From assembly GCA_013397455.1 (NCBI GenBank), contig VYZB01000215.1, positions 1,424,924 to 1,488,923 on the forward strand: a stretch of 64,000 nt of DNA, in the 5' to 3' direction. This DNA comes from Crotophaga sulcirostris (lineage: Eukaryota > Chordata > Aves > Cuculiformes > Crotophagidae). Shown here one piece after another: positions 12,201 to 24,689 of this stretch. How positions within the stretch are numbered: the stretch's first letter is position 1; each line of letters starts with the position of its first letter. The notes below the pieces were generated by a model. That model was not told where the DNA came from, did no database searches, and was given only the letters and a program-made list of their open reading frames with translations. The translations under genes and the position numbers were made by a program.

Positions 12201-15200
12201 AGGTGATTTTTTTCATCTGTCACACACATTTATGAGCTGGGTGACTACTGGGTATTAGAGCTTGTTACTATGCCTAAATTCTCATTCCTGACAAAAACGA
12301 GAGCCAGAACCAGATTAGCTGCACTGAATCAGCCCGTTGATGTTATTAAACTGTTAAGGCGTTCTTGGTGAGATAATCCAGTCCATTAAGAATATCATTG
12401 TATACTTAAAGATGCTTAAAATCTCAACCATTGCTGCCTTCATCTGAGAAACTACTAGGCAGCATCGTTGAATCTAATCCTGTAGGTGACAAGCACTCCC
12501 ATATTTTACATAAAATTTTATATGAAGTGCATGACCTCTTTCGCATGATTAGCTGTGGGCTGGAAACTTTCTTAACATATGACCCCTGTTCCTTAAAATG
12601 GACGTACTATCTAATAAAGGTAGCCACTGGTAACTATGGAAAACAGCTTGAAAAATCTTGCAGGGTATTTTCAGTGTCACTACCATTTGAGAATTATATT
12701 ATAAGCAAGTTTCAGGCTCATCATTTGAAGTGTTGACTATCATGGTTTACCTACACATCTCGCTGGGATTTTAGAAAACATGCATTATTTGGCAGTACAA
12801 CAGGAGCTCTCAAGTTCTGCCCAAGCTCGAACAGTCAGCAATGATCCTATTGTGAACTGTATCTTAACTGTGATACATCACTATGACATGTGTACGTTAA
12901 AAAAGTTTACAGGATACACTTACAAAGAGAAGTGGGCTTGTATAATAAAGCGTTTGTTTTGGACAACAAACAACTCTGAGATGGTAACCAGTGTTTGCTA
13001 AATAAGGCACAGCTGGGATTCACAACCTTAGCAAAGCTGGCAGAGCTTTCTGTAATCTAGGCAGTTCAAAATGTCACAAGGAGAGAAGTGAGGGGCACTG
13101 AAGTGCTGTAGGCAGCAAGAAAGTACCTATATGGTACTCATAGTTAGAGGTCTCCTAGTGACAAGTGTCCGATGAGGTCAGTCTTTTCTCATGTAAGCTT
13201 CAGTCAAGGGGAAGAAAGACGTTATTCGTCACCCTTAGTGCCAGTGAGGCATTATTTACCCCAGGACCAGGTCATTCATCAAGAATGTGAAAGACCTGGC
13301 TTCTTCTTCTGTCTGGTTTCATCTGAAAGTGAATCTTTCCATGGCTTATAGGAAGGTGACTTCATTACTGTCCTTTTGGTGAGGCGTGGCTCTTAGCCTC
13401 TTGGATGGAAGATGCTCCACTTCTTACAGGTAAGTAGCATTTGGATCAACAAGCAACAAAAAGACCGAGTGGTTGTCACTAGTGCATGGAATAAGGTAAC
13501 ATCGACTCACTTGGGATGAAGTATCACTGAATTTAACTATTCTACAGTTTCTAGACAGTTACACAAAAAAGGAATGCTTCCAACATAAGGATGAATACCA
13601 GTGTATTGAGTATTCTGACAGCAGAACTTTCCCAGCAAAACAAAATTCAAGAAATGAACAGAGGTGGATTTAACATCAGTCATCTTTCGTTTTATTATTG
13701 ACTACAGTTACAGTGTGCAACTGTGGATGCAGACTAAAAGAGAAACAAACTACCAAGGATTTTATCAAAAGATTGTTAAACTTTTCTTAGTTGTGTGAAA
13801 GGCTGTGTGAGACAGATTTTTTTTTTTGTTAAAGGCTACCTGGACTTCGGTGGCACCACTCAGCAATGACACTTCATGCACCATGCAGCATTTGACTAGC
13901 AGAAATCTAGCTTATAAATGACTGAGTTCTGGGCTAGATAGCACCTGTTTTAGGGTTCTGGTTTTAAACCATTAGGAAGACCTAGCTGTCTGCATCCATA
14001 TGAATGATAGAATACCTGAACATTTAAGGGATATATTATCTTTTTTTTTTTTATGTTTATCCTATGACAACTGGATAAACTGTAACTTGGAAAAAAGTCA
14101 ATCAAGACTTCTGGAAGCATGTTTAACTGGAGATACTGTTTCAGAAATGTTTAATTCAGCACTATAGGGTTTTGAATGTCAGGATGAATATTTTATAAAG
14201 TCTTTTTGCTTAAATATGGTTACCACTAAAAGAAAAAAAAATAAAATTCAGCACAATTTTAAGCTGTTTTTCATTGTATCTTGTGCATTGCTGTTCAAGA
14301 ATTCAAGGTATGAGCAAAGTCAATGAAAGTTGATGGTACTGCCTGGCAGGGCTAAGTGTATAATTAATTGCATAACTTACTATACAACTTTATTATCACA
14401 CAACCCTACCTCACACGGTTCTCAGTATAATTGTATAGGTTTCTAACATGAAGAAGTACAGGAATTATAACTGATATCAACTGTCATAGCTTCAGGGATA
14501 ATGGATCTTCTCGGAGGACATAATAATTTTTCACAGAAGCACAGAGGTATGTGCATCATAGTTACAAAATTAGCTCAGCTACTTGACACAGCAAGAACAG
14601 AATATTCTGATTTATGTATGTTTAGGATTTCACGTGTTTTATTTTTATCAATTCCATTTGCTTTCTGTTTTAATTTTGGTGGTGGTGTTTTTTCTGATTA
14701 GGTTTTTCTGATCATCAACTATTCTGTAATTCAACTTGTCATCCTCTCTGGTATTTCCAGAATGTTTTTTTTTTCAAAAATCTGCATGCTTTCTGAAGAA
14801 TTTTCTCTACTAAAAAGAGTTTGGAAACTGAGAACCCATGTGGCTTTCACTCATGAAAAATTCATAGTGATTTAGTCATAGTGATAATTGGACCACAGAG
14901 ATATGACAAGTTTTTCTAACTATAGTTCTCTCTAGGACTAGAAGTGATTGCTACTACTTTTATACACCTTTGTTTAATTAAATATCGCGGAAGTAATATG
15001 AAGTAAAAATAGAAATAAGATGCAATTTTTTTACAGTAAAGATAATTAATGCTGAAACAAGTTGTCTGAAGATGCAATAGTAGAATGACCATTTTGAAAA
15101 TATGATCTATTTCAACCACAAATTAGTACATTTGCTAAAAGAAATAGTAGGTACTACCTCATGGTTAATATGGACAAGATGGTAGTGGGTTACATATTGT

Positions 15201-16720
15201 CTATTTTGGACAAAGAAGCAGAAGCTTTCAGAAAATACACATTTTATAAATATTACAGTGATTAAGGGAATTTGTATAAACTACATTAAAACCATATAAA
15301 TGCAAATAACATTCAAGAAAAATCCCTACATATATCATGTATCATGTATCATATATCATGTATCATATAGTCATGTCTTAAAGTTTAGTTCTCCTCTTTG
15401 TAATTTAAAGCATTCTGGAGAAATAGATTGACAGCATGGTAAACCAGAACTTATGTGTGCTATCTGTAATTTAAGGTCAGCACTTGACAACATTTTTACA
15501 CTGATAATGGCCTTCTATTTAATAACATCAAAACTATGCAAGGGTTGTAAAAGTAACTTCACTGGTTAGCTTCAGTTAAAGAAAAAAGCATTTGAAGAAA
15601 TATATATTCACAAAGACTGAGGGGTTTTTTTTTGTAGATTTGATTTTTTTTTCCTTTAATGGAGTTCTTGAAACACTGAAGCAAATTTACTATTTCTGAC
15701 TTTTTTTTTTTCATAGGAATTCAAATGTTCCTGATTTAAGCACTGTAAGAAAGGGAATTTTTAGGTCTGAGTTTTAGATCTCATCAAATGTGTGTACCTA
15801 AACCAGTACATTTGTACTTGTAAAAGTTCTATACTAGAACAAAAACTCACTTGTTTTGGAATAGGAGCCTTCACTCAACTGCACGAATACAGTCAGTTGA
15901 ACAATGGTGGTATCATTATGTCACTGTAAGAGCTTCCCTAAGTACACGAGCATTTTTGTGGTGTTATATATAAAGTTTCCTTGCAGCAAATGCTTAATCT
16001 ATGACCTATCTAATCCTCCAGAAACAACAGAAATTTGTGGAAGAGACTGTGACTGCAGGTTCCTTTTGGCTCTCAGTGGCCCTTTCACATTTACCATGGG
16101 GCAGGCTTTCCCCCAGATCACTGGGGTGTAAATACTCAGCTCTACTCAGCTGAGGAATTTACAAAGCCAAGTTAATTCTACATGCTCACCCACAGTCTCC
16201 AGATGAAACAGCTTATTTATCAGCCTATGTCTGCCGTGCATGGAGTATGGTGTGTAGATCCCTGAGCTAGCAGTGATGCAACTCAGTAAATCCTCCTGGT
16301 GCGGATCAGCTCTACAGCTGACCTAACAAGCTCTGCTTTGCAGCTATCTGTATTAGCCTGAATGCACTGCTGCACAAATGTGGCTTAGCCTGCAGTCAGA
16401 CCCAAGCTGATTCATATCCAGGCAGCTCAGGGAGCTCTGCACCATGCAACCACTGCTTCCGATTCTGGTTATCATTATCTGCCCTAGGTCAGATGTGTTC
16501 CGGCCTGTGCTGTAGACAGATTTATATGCCTTTTTGTAAGCTCACCTAAACAACACACCATTGAAAATCTTTGTTTTCTAATGCAGATATGGACCAACAT
16601 TTCATCTAGGTAAAGATTAATATTTCTTAGAAACTTCGATACTTGAAAAAGATGGTAGTTTGTTCTTAATTAAATAAAAGTGATCACTAAATAGTAGGGA
16701 TTGTTATGTAGTATTCATTT
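6267..16720. other. Long unique AT-rich stretch, no gene seen
   Basis: About 10.5 kb without a recognisable gene, RNA or transposon. The longest open frame is a 157-codon one on the minus strand (9036-9509). It lies opposite purine-rich DNA that lacks reverse-strand stops and has no family resemblance. A consensus-like donor (ACAG/GTAAGT, GT at 13430-13431) has no convincing exon upstream. A somewhat GC-richer block lies at about 16080-16530 and matches no repeat I know. A small tandem repeat at 15329 is listed separately. Confidence 0.55.
15329..15375. repeat. Short imperfect tandem repeat (ATATCATGTATC-like)
   Basis: Alternating ATATC, ATGTATC and ATATATC units repeat for about 45 bases, including three spaced copies of TCATGTATCAT-like text. 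It is an ordinary, probably length-variable minisatellite or microsatellite with no coding role visible. Confidence 0.75.
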
Positions 16721-16780
16721 CACAGTATCACAGTATTACAAGGTTGAGAAGGATCTCAGATCATCGAGTCCAAACCCATT
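16721..16780 (-). mobile_element. CR1 3' tail fragment
   Basis: Read on the minus strand, this is the last roughly 60 bases of a CR1 element. It has the block resembling GATGATCTCAGAGGTC...CCAACC and then an ACTGTGAT-type terminal microsatellite (on the plus strand: CACAGTATCACAGTATTACA). The tail type matches the copy ending near 31790 rather than the ATTCTATG-type tails. Strong 5' truncation is normal for CR1, whose reverse transcription starts at the 3' end and often stops early. No coding sequence remains. Confidence 0.8.
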
Positions 16781-19700
16781 TGTTTGTATCTTCAGTGTAA
16801 CATCTCTACTACTAATCTACTGGCAGCCATTGCCCTAAAAAGAGAGAGCTTCTTTGACAAAGAACACAGAAAAGTAAAATAGCAGCTGTTTCTCAGCAGG
16901 ATTTTAAAGCTGATTTTCAATGTGAACTTAAACTTACAATTTCTAGGAATCTTGCACAACAGAAGGTTAAAACTAGAAAAACCTACTCTTTCTGCATAAT
17001 TAAAGCCACCTATTCCTTTCCAATCTACATAATACCCATAATTACATGCAAATGATGTGATTTTCAACTGTTTGTAGAATCTGTTCCTATAATTAAATGC
17101 AGCACAACAATGTTTTTAAGAGCTCCAAGAGACATCACTATGAATCATATGTATCCTGCAGAGCCCCATTATCACAATCAGAACTCAGAGGACAACAATT
17201 TTGCAGTAAACATTGTAGTTTGATACAATGGATTAGGCGTGAATGATTTAAGAAACCATGGCAAGACCTTGTTGATTGCTTCTCTTAACATTATAAAGAA
17301 CAACACAGGCCTTTGTTAAAATCCTGTATCCCTGGAGAGATGGCATTTAATATGATTGAAAAGGAATGAGCTGGCATTGGTCCAACCTGTGAGTGTTCCC
17401 ACTTAAAATCCCTGCAATTAAATTGGTTAATGAGAATCATGTTAAACAGGAAGTATTTCATGACAAAGTTGAGAAAGAATCATCGTGCTACAAGTTAATA
17501 GGGGGAACAGGGAGAAATTAATACAATTACCCCTTTTAAAAGTTATTCCAGGGAAAAATGAATTTATTCAGAGTCAGTTTTTGATATGTTCCCCTAATTT
17601 ATGAAATTTGGTAAAATGAAACAAATTTGTGATGTCATTAGCTGAGTTGTGCTTAATGAAGTTGTGCTGTATGAAACATTAACTGCAATCCTGAATACAT
17701 TTCCTTGGATTGGGAAATATGCATTTATCATTTCAGTACATTTACTCTGGAAGTTCCAATCATGAGGTCTTATCACCATAATCATCATGTCCTGATAAAT
17801 CTACATATATTAAAATTTTGATCAATGTCATCCTTAAACTTAGACCATGAAGATTTCTATCACTCGGCAGCAGGAAAGAAGTTAAATAGACTTCTTTAAA
17901 ACCTCGGTTTTTTACCAACCAATGGTAAGAAGTTGTTTGATGGACAACTGTCTAACTATATATGGAAATAACAGTGCTTCTGTTATCAGCTTTATTCAGC
18001 TACTCTTTCTTCCACAGAGGTTTGCACATCAAAGTTGTTTCTACAATGTTCCTGTTTGAACAACAAAAGATATATAAACTTTTATTGATAATGAAAAGTA
18101 TTGCCAGAAGTTACATTTAAGAGAAAGAAGCTTTGATAGGGATACCCATATGGGAAGGAGTGACAAAAATTTAACATTGCCTACTGGTTTGTTTCTGTGT
18201 TTTTGTTCGGGCTTTTTGTTTGTTTGTTTTTAACTGGGACTGTGAATATGGAAAATATTCGAACCTGCTGCCTAACACTGAAACATTTGTTTGTGGGAGG
18301 CATCCCTATTTATTAAAAACTGATAGGATGTGGTATAAGAAAATATTATTTATATTGGAGCCCTTGGACTCAGAGAAAAGTTTCTGATGTTATGAACTTG
18401 AAAACTAAATCTGCTGAAGTAAATCAGAAAAAGGTGAACAGTGTCATTCTTGATTCAGAAATTTAAGTGCTAGAATAGTTACCAAAAGGGAAACATCAGA
18501 AACACTGGAAATCATGTTCCTAATATTAGCACATTCTGTACACCTAATGGAGTAGAAGATATGGAACAAATCATATTTGGAGCATTGCAGAAGAGAGGGG
18601 AAGAAACATCTCCCAGGACTGGCCCACAACGAGTGCTAAAGTTTAGTGACTAGAGAGAAAATGTTATAGGATTATGGAAGTGTCTTTGCAGTGATAAATG
18701 TTTGAATATTCCTGTATCTTAATTTCCTAAACTTTCACTGGTGCACAGCTGTAGAATTTCAGTCTAATAGTTTAATTAGACACCAACATATTAATTTGTT
18801 TTCATACAGTGAAATTGGCCTGATGAAAGAAATTTCCACTCAGCTATATGTAAGCCAGAATAAACTAGCTATGTTGAAGTTATAAGTAAGCTCTACAAGG
18901 CTTTATAGTGGCAGACTGCAAGTTTTATTTATTAATTGACCTCATTTAAATTATTATCTTGTGTCAGCTTAATTTTCATTACAGTTTAATAATAATATTA
19001 CAAGGAAGAAATCATTAAAACTAAAATTTGAAACTGGATATTTGGCTCGAGCAAGTCATTGACAACAGAAAAAGCAGAGCCTGATTAATCAAGTATTTGC
19101 ATATTCTTTATACTAAAAGAATAGGGAGGCTGTAAGCATCAATCCAAACTTCTTGCATTAATTAAATACTTATTGGCCTTTTGCTAAAAGCAAGTGTGGG
19201 ATACAAAGTCATACCCAGGGAGAAAACTGTGGGTCAGAATTTACAAACTCTAAGTAATTCAGTCTGTCAGTGACACTTGTTTCAGATTTGTGTATTGACC
19301 TGTAGTGAAAAAAAAATATTCGTAGACAATTTCAAAGTTAATTGCCATATAAACTTTTTGAATATTAGGTGAGTCATACAATTGAGAAAAATATCTTTCC
19401 ATCAGCCGATTAATTTTAGTTAATTAAAAAATGCATAGGTAATTTTACAGGATTTTTTTTAATATTAAAAACTGAAAGCAGAGGAAATTTTCAAATACAA
19501 GATCACCTAATTTGAAAGTGATTATAACTTCACTTATCAGTTTTCCAGTTTCAAATAAAATTTAAAGAAAAATCTCCTGCTGTAAACTGATAACATTTTC
19601 CATATTTTCTAATCTGAAAAAAAAAGAAGCTTATATTATCAGCAAACTTTCTCATTCTCTGGAAAAAGAGAAATTCAAGTAACCACTGCCCAAAGTCAAG

Positions 19701-22040
19701 TTAGGGACAAAGACTTCCTAGAGGTCTCTTTTTCCTGAAAGTGACTCCAGTTGAGTTTTGTAATGCTTCTCTTCACAACCTCTTAGTACAAAAGCCAGCA
19801 GCAGCAGTCACAACACAGTTGTTAAGTCATTTAAATATACTCCTTGGAAAACAAATGTTTTTACAGATCTACTTGTAGTTTGTTTCATCTGGTTGTAGCT
19901 AAGCAACCTGCATTTTGACAAGATTCTGCTGTCACTGTTAATGTCCCCAAACATATGGGTTTCCAAAGCTATAATTACAATTTAACAGTGGTAAAACAAC
20001 GTGGCAAGTATCACGGGACACAGCCTTGCAGATTTTCATGCTACAGATTAAGCCAGTAGTAATTACATTAACATTGCCAGAAGCAGCCAATCCATTTTCC
20101 TACATAGAATCAAATGTTGAACTATGTAATTTTAAGATAACATTTTTAACAATTGTTTGCATAGTGTGCAATGAATTATATCGAGTTTTCATAGCACTCC
20201 TACTAAAGTACTTTTTAAAATATTAAGCATCATTTTATAATCATAATACTCAATATCTATCTGTTTTATGTTTTGAAAATCAGCAGCAAAACACAGCTGG
20301 GTTCTATTCTATGTACAAACCGGGGATCTGTAGAACATGTACTTCATGAAACCCATTATGAACCCATAAGTTATCACAAGTGGCCTAACACTTAGCATAG
20401 TCATTTCAAAGCATTCAGTCTGTGTTCATTCCTTCTATATCAAAAGTAAAGTCTGTCATCTAGAATCGTAGGTCCTTTATCATTTTAGTGCAGATTGATA
20501 GACAAAATATGTAAGGTGAGGGACTACTCAGGAAAACAGCAGTCTAACTTTGTTCAGATTTCTGTTCAGTAGAATGTGAGTGGAGCCAATCATCCTGAAT
20601 ATATGGCTCACATGTTACCATTAACAAGATTATTAATTGTAAAGGGCCGTTATCTTAGAGCTGCAGGTTATCATGAGTTTAGCTTGAAGCATATGATTAA
20701 ATCCCAGTGACTTCAAAGCACACAAGAGCAATAAAAAGAATCATTATCATGTTTAACTTCTATTACACTTTCTAAGGAAAAATGCTCTTGCAAATTTCGA
20801 TATTGATGGTAAAATATTTTATCTCTTGACAAGGAAGAAAAAAAAACCCCAAGTACATTTGATTTATCAGGCATATGATATCTACTTTGAGTAGTTTAGC
20901 TTTAAAGTTTCACAAAAAGTCTTCTGCAGTTCTGCCTCTTTGAATATGATTAAAAAATAAAACAATTGTGTCAGAGCTTTATGTAGTGGTGTTTCCAGAA
21001 CATCAAATGAAGTATTAACTGAAATAATGGTAGGATTCTGAAGAGTTTACGCCTGGATTCCAGGCCTTACATCTGCCTCTAAATTCCTAGTGAATGTTTT
21101 ACCTTTACTAACTGCACTTACTTCACTTAGAATAGTATTAAATTGCAATTTGTCCAAGTTTCTTTGAAAATGTTCTTTGCTAATACACACTTATTCAATT
21201 AAAAATTGCTTGGTTATGACATTTTGATTTGTGCCCTTGTTCTGCCTTCAGTGTAAAAAATTATTTTATATTATCTCCTGCTCTTCATTGCTTTTATTTG
21301 CTCTTTCTTTTAAACAGTCAGATAAAGCAAAATTGAATCTGAAAAAGACATAGTTCTAAGGGACACTAAGTAAAATACAGGAAGAAATCTGTTTTCAAAA
21401 TATCTAGGTTGTATTCTAAGATTATTTTGCTATTGCAGGCTGTGAGTTACACTTTAGACCTATTTTTAACTGCTAGATTTTAAATTTATAACGAAGGTGT
21501 GGAGCTCCATACACATACACACAAACTTGCATGTTTTCTACTTGTTGGACTAAAAGAACTTTGTCTCTGAAGCCTATCTCACCATTGCTTAATGTGTAGG
21601 TACCATACTGTGACCTAGGTGTTTATTTAAACGGCTACAACTGAGGCTTAATTCACCACAGACATAGCTGTTAAAAACAAACATTTAGACGTGAAAATAG
21701 CTCAGTGACCTGCACAGTGCTAGTGAGATGAGCAGGAGGAGGTAGCTGCAGAATAAGTACAGCCATTTTAAGTATTGTTGTGAACACATTGGCTGAATTT
21801 GTGACAAGAAAATAAAGTCATGCTTCTGCACTGGCCTAGTGGTATACATTGAAGTTTTATTTTTCCTTACAGATTATAGGAAAAATGCTAAGAAATAACA
21901 AATCTTTACTTGGAATTTGGCCAAAGTACTAATTGCTTAAAACAGACCAATTGAAAATAGGTAACAGACACCACTTATACCATTTACACAGTTCCTTCTA
22001 TTGCTTCATTTCCAAGCTTAATATGTCGCTCAGGAGTTCT

Positions 22041-22068
22041 CAGACAGAAGAATACAGACAGAAGAATA
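22041..22068. repeat. Exact 14-bp tandem duplication
   Basis: Two adjacent identical copies of CAGACAGAAGAATA (22041-22054 and 22055-22068). The second copy runs directly into the left arm of the inverted repeat that follows. Replication slippage next to a hairpin would explain it. Confidence 0.95.
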
Positions 22069-22105
22069 CGTGTTTAATTTACTTAAAATTAAAATTAAAC
22101 ACGTA
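22067..22105. repeat. Perfect 14-bp inverted repeat (hairpin)
   Basis: The left arm TACGTGTTTAATTT (22067-22080) is the exact reverse complement of the right arm (22092-22105), with an 11-base loop. The stem is AT-rich. It could extrude as a cruciform or fold as a short RNA hairpin, but it is shorter than a usual miRNA precursor. It matches no element end that I recognise. Confidence 0.9.
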
Positions 22106-23794
22106 ATCTGTCCTTCTTAAATCCAGATGTCAGTGGAATTACTCCATACTGCCCATGTAGATAGATAAACTTTACAGATTTGCCATCTCTAAATGCTCAT
22201 AGTTTGTTCTAAGCTTACTGTCCAGTTAAAATTATTACTTTGACATTGCAACATGAGGGGTTTTCTTCAGGAAATATGAATAACTCATTATCAGATATTG
22301 TTAGAGTTTTCTTGCACATCGGTATCAACAAGTTTGTTTTGACAGAAGAAAACAGAGTTACAAAATTGCAAACAGATTTGTTGCATATATTACTGTGATT
22401 TTTTTATCTTCATTGAGAAAAAAAAGACCATTTGATTATTTTATAGATTTTCATTTCTGGAGACTTTATTCCTGTGACAAAACAGTGTCCTAAGAACCTT
22501 GATGATTAAGCTGGAGATAAAACTTCATATTTTTAATGGAATTTGGAAAATCTAACTAAATTTCTTTTCTAGTTAAAGAATGTGATTAAACATACATGAT
22601 GATGAAATCCCTGACAGTTTTTGAAAAATATTTTAGTTTTAAAGTGGAAAGATTACTTATATGAAAAAGAAATCTGATGGCATATTCTTTTAAAGGTAAG
22701 CACATAGGTTAATACTGAAAGAGCAACTTTTAAACATTGAAAATTAAGTAAACAGAATCAAATTTGGGATATATTTTTACCTAAATAAATAGCTGTGAGC
22801 AACACCTTGTAAAATGAACTTGGATGAAAATAATTTTGAGATTTAAATATATAGATAAATAGTATATAGTGTCCAGAGAACAGCAGGCAATTTCTTAGAG
22901 CAACTAATCCTGAAAAGAGATTTCTCTATGGCTTTGTCTGAGACAAAGAAAACTTTATGAAAATATTAGAATGAAACATTAAAGTTCCCTAGCAACCCGA
23001 CTATTTTTTCTGTTCATGTCCAAACTCACCTTTTTATCATTTTTCCTTAACAGAGTGGTTAAAACCAATCAACCTTTGCTAGACAGAACTCATTTGCTTG
23101 TGCCTTCCCAGAGGGCTGCTCTGGAGGGATTTTCTGGAGTGTATCTCAGCAGTCTGTCAACACAGTAGATGCTGGTGATCACATCTATTTATTATTGACA
23201 TAGCCTGGTGAAGGCTTGTGCCACAACTCCCCATTTATTTAAGTATGCAGTAATTAGAAGGCTAATCCAAGAGAAAGGAATTATAGATTCATTTTTGCTC
23301 CTGGTGTGAAGAGACTAAAACGCAACACTCACTTTATTTCTACCTAAAGAACAATGCTTCCTGGTAAATTCCACCCCTTCTTCATGTGTGCATGAACTAC
23401 TTATGTGTACCAAAAAGGTAAAAGCAGACTGAAGATTGAATAGACAAGCAGGCAAGAGGGAAGTAGACAAACCCACAAGTTCTTCATTAGAACTTTTAAC
23501 TGAAGATGGTGACATGGGGGTTTGAATTCCTGAAAGAAAAGGCGAACAACTTCCAGCAGACCGATTACCAACAGTGCCTCTGCCCTGCCTACAACCCTGG
23601 CAGAGGCCAGTGAGGAAAGCACTGCTGCACCAGCCAGTGAATGGTGTCATTTAGATCACTTTTGCATTTGCTCAAAATGTGGATGGCTGCCCTATGGCAG
23701 ATGTGCTGTATGTCTCCATTGGCTTCATTCTTAGGGTTTTCCTTTACTTCCAGAGAGGGGTTTGGATTCTGAGTGGAGGAAGATGTTTCTCCAT

Positions 23795-24035
23795 ACCTCT
23801 GGATATCAACAAGTCCAACCCCCCTGCTCAACCAGAGCCACTTAAAGCCAGTTGCCCAGGACCCTGTGCAGACTGGCTCTGACTACCACTAAGGAGATGA
23901 AGACTCCACTCTGGCAACCTGTGCCAGTGCTCAGTCACCCTTACAGTAAAAAAAGTGTTTCTAGATGTTCAGATGGCTCCTCCTGTTTGTGCCTATTGTC
24001 TCTTGTCGTATCACTGGCCATCACTGTAAAGGGTA
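23795..24035 (-). mobile_element. CR1 3'-end fragment, minus strand
   Basis: On the plus strand the text passes through a TCCAACCCCCCTGCTCAACC-type block, then GCCAGTTGCCCAGGACC, then CCTGTGCCAGTGCTCAGTCACCC. I recognise these as the reverse complement of the 3' end of a common bird CR1 group. The element 3' end is near 23795 and the truncated 5' end near 24035. No coding frame survives. Its body and tail differ from the plus-strand CR1 piece 200 bases away, so the two are independent insertions. Confidence 0.85.
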
Positions 24036-24231
24036 AAAAGTCTCAAATTAAGAGGGAGATATACTTTGTAGTATGGTTTTGTCCTCAGTGAACTCCAGGG
24101 TCTTTAGTACTCTCCCTGTTTGATGAGCTGCTCATTCTAGATACTTTTCTTAAAGAAAGACTTCAACCAGATAGTAAGAAAGCAGTGTATAGAGTACAGA
24201 TGCCTACTTTTAAATTCTTTCACACAAGAAC

Positions 24232-24432
24232 AAGAAGTTCTTCACTGAAAGGGTGATTGGCCACTGGAATGCGCTGCCCAGGGAGGTGGTGGAGTCGCCG
24301 GCCCTTGATGTGTGATGAGGCACTCAGTGCCATGGTTTAGGTGATGAGATGGTGTTAGTGTTGGCTTATAGGTTGGACTTGATGATCTCAGAGGTCTCTT
24401 CCAACCTGGTTATACTGTGATACTGTGTGATA
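24232..24432 (+). mobile_element. CR1 3'-end fragment, plus strand
   Basis: Holds the last codons of CR1 ORF2 (a ...[20 protein letters not shown] block) and the short 3' UTR, ending in an ACTGTGAT-type tail near 24432. It aligns closely with 31580-31790 and clearly belongs to the same CR1 kind. Relative to that copy, about 18 bases are missing after the codons for VESP, so the frame is broken. Truncated at the 5' end. Confidence 0.9.
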
Positions 24433-24689
24433 ACTAGCTCTTAAAAATAAGCCACATCACAATGTATTAGTATTCAAAGCCCCTTTTTAGATCTGTCCTT
24501 TCATGGTTGTTCATTTGTTTCAAGCAAAAACTTAACAGAAGGTTAAGATATTCAAGGGGGTAGCTAAAAGGATGAAGTGCTAAGAAACAGCAAGGTGATT
24601 ATTTAAAGACAGCTCAGTAAAGGCAGAAACCAAATGTATTGTGGTGAACACAACTACAAGACAGAAGACTAAAAAGACCACTCCTCCAC
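24433..24689. other. Short unique spacer
   Basis: Nothing recognised. It may include decayed 5' sequence of the old CR1 copy that follows, but I cannot show a match. Confidence 0.4.

Larger units (their letters stand above)
16781..23794. other. Unique AT-rich stretch, no gene seen; possible conserved noncoding pieces
   Basis: No gene, RNA or transposon was recognised in about 7 kb. Runs rich in TAAT cores and HMG-box-like ACAAT/CTTTGT motifs occur around 17240-17560. A GATTAATC site (19083-19090) lies next to an ATTTGCAT octamer (19095-19102). These could be developmental enhancers, but such motifs are common by chance in AT-rich DNA. A GTTT-rich simple run lies at about 18215-18231. The hairpin and tandem repeat near 22.04 kb are listed separately. 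Confidence 0.5.

Noticed and set aside
13429..13436. Consensus splice donor ACAG/GTAAGT on the plus strand
   Set aside because: No convincing acceptor or open exon upstream. Such donors are expected several times by chance in this length.
23315..23831. Overlapping minus-strand frames of 73-111 codons
   Set aside because: There is no family signal and no splice support. The frame from 23589 to 23831 partly overlaps a CR1 3' end.
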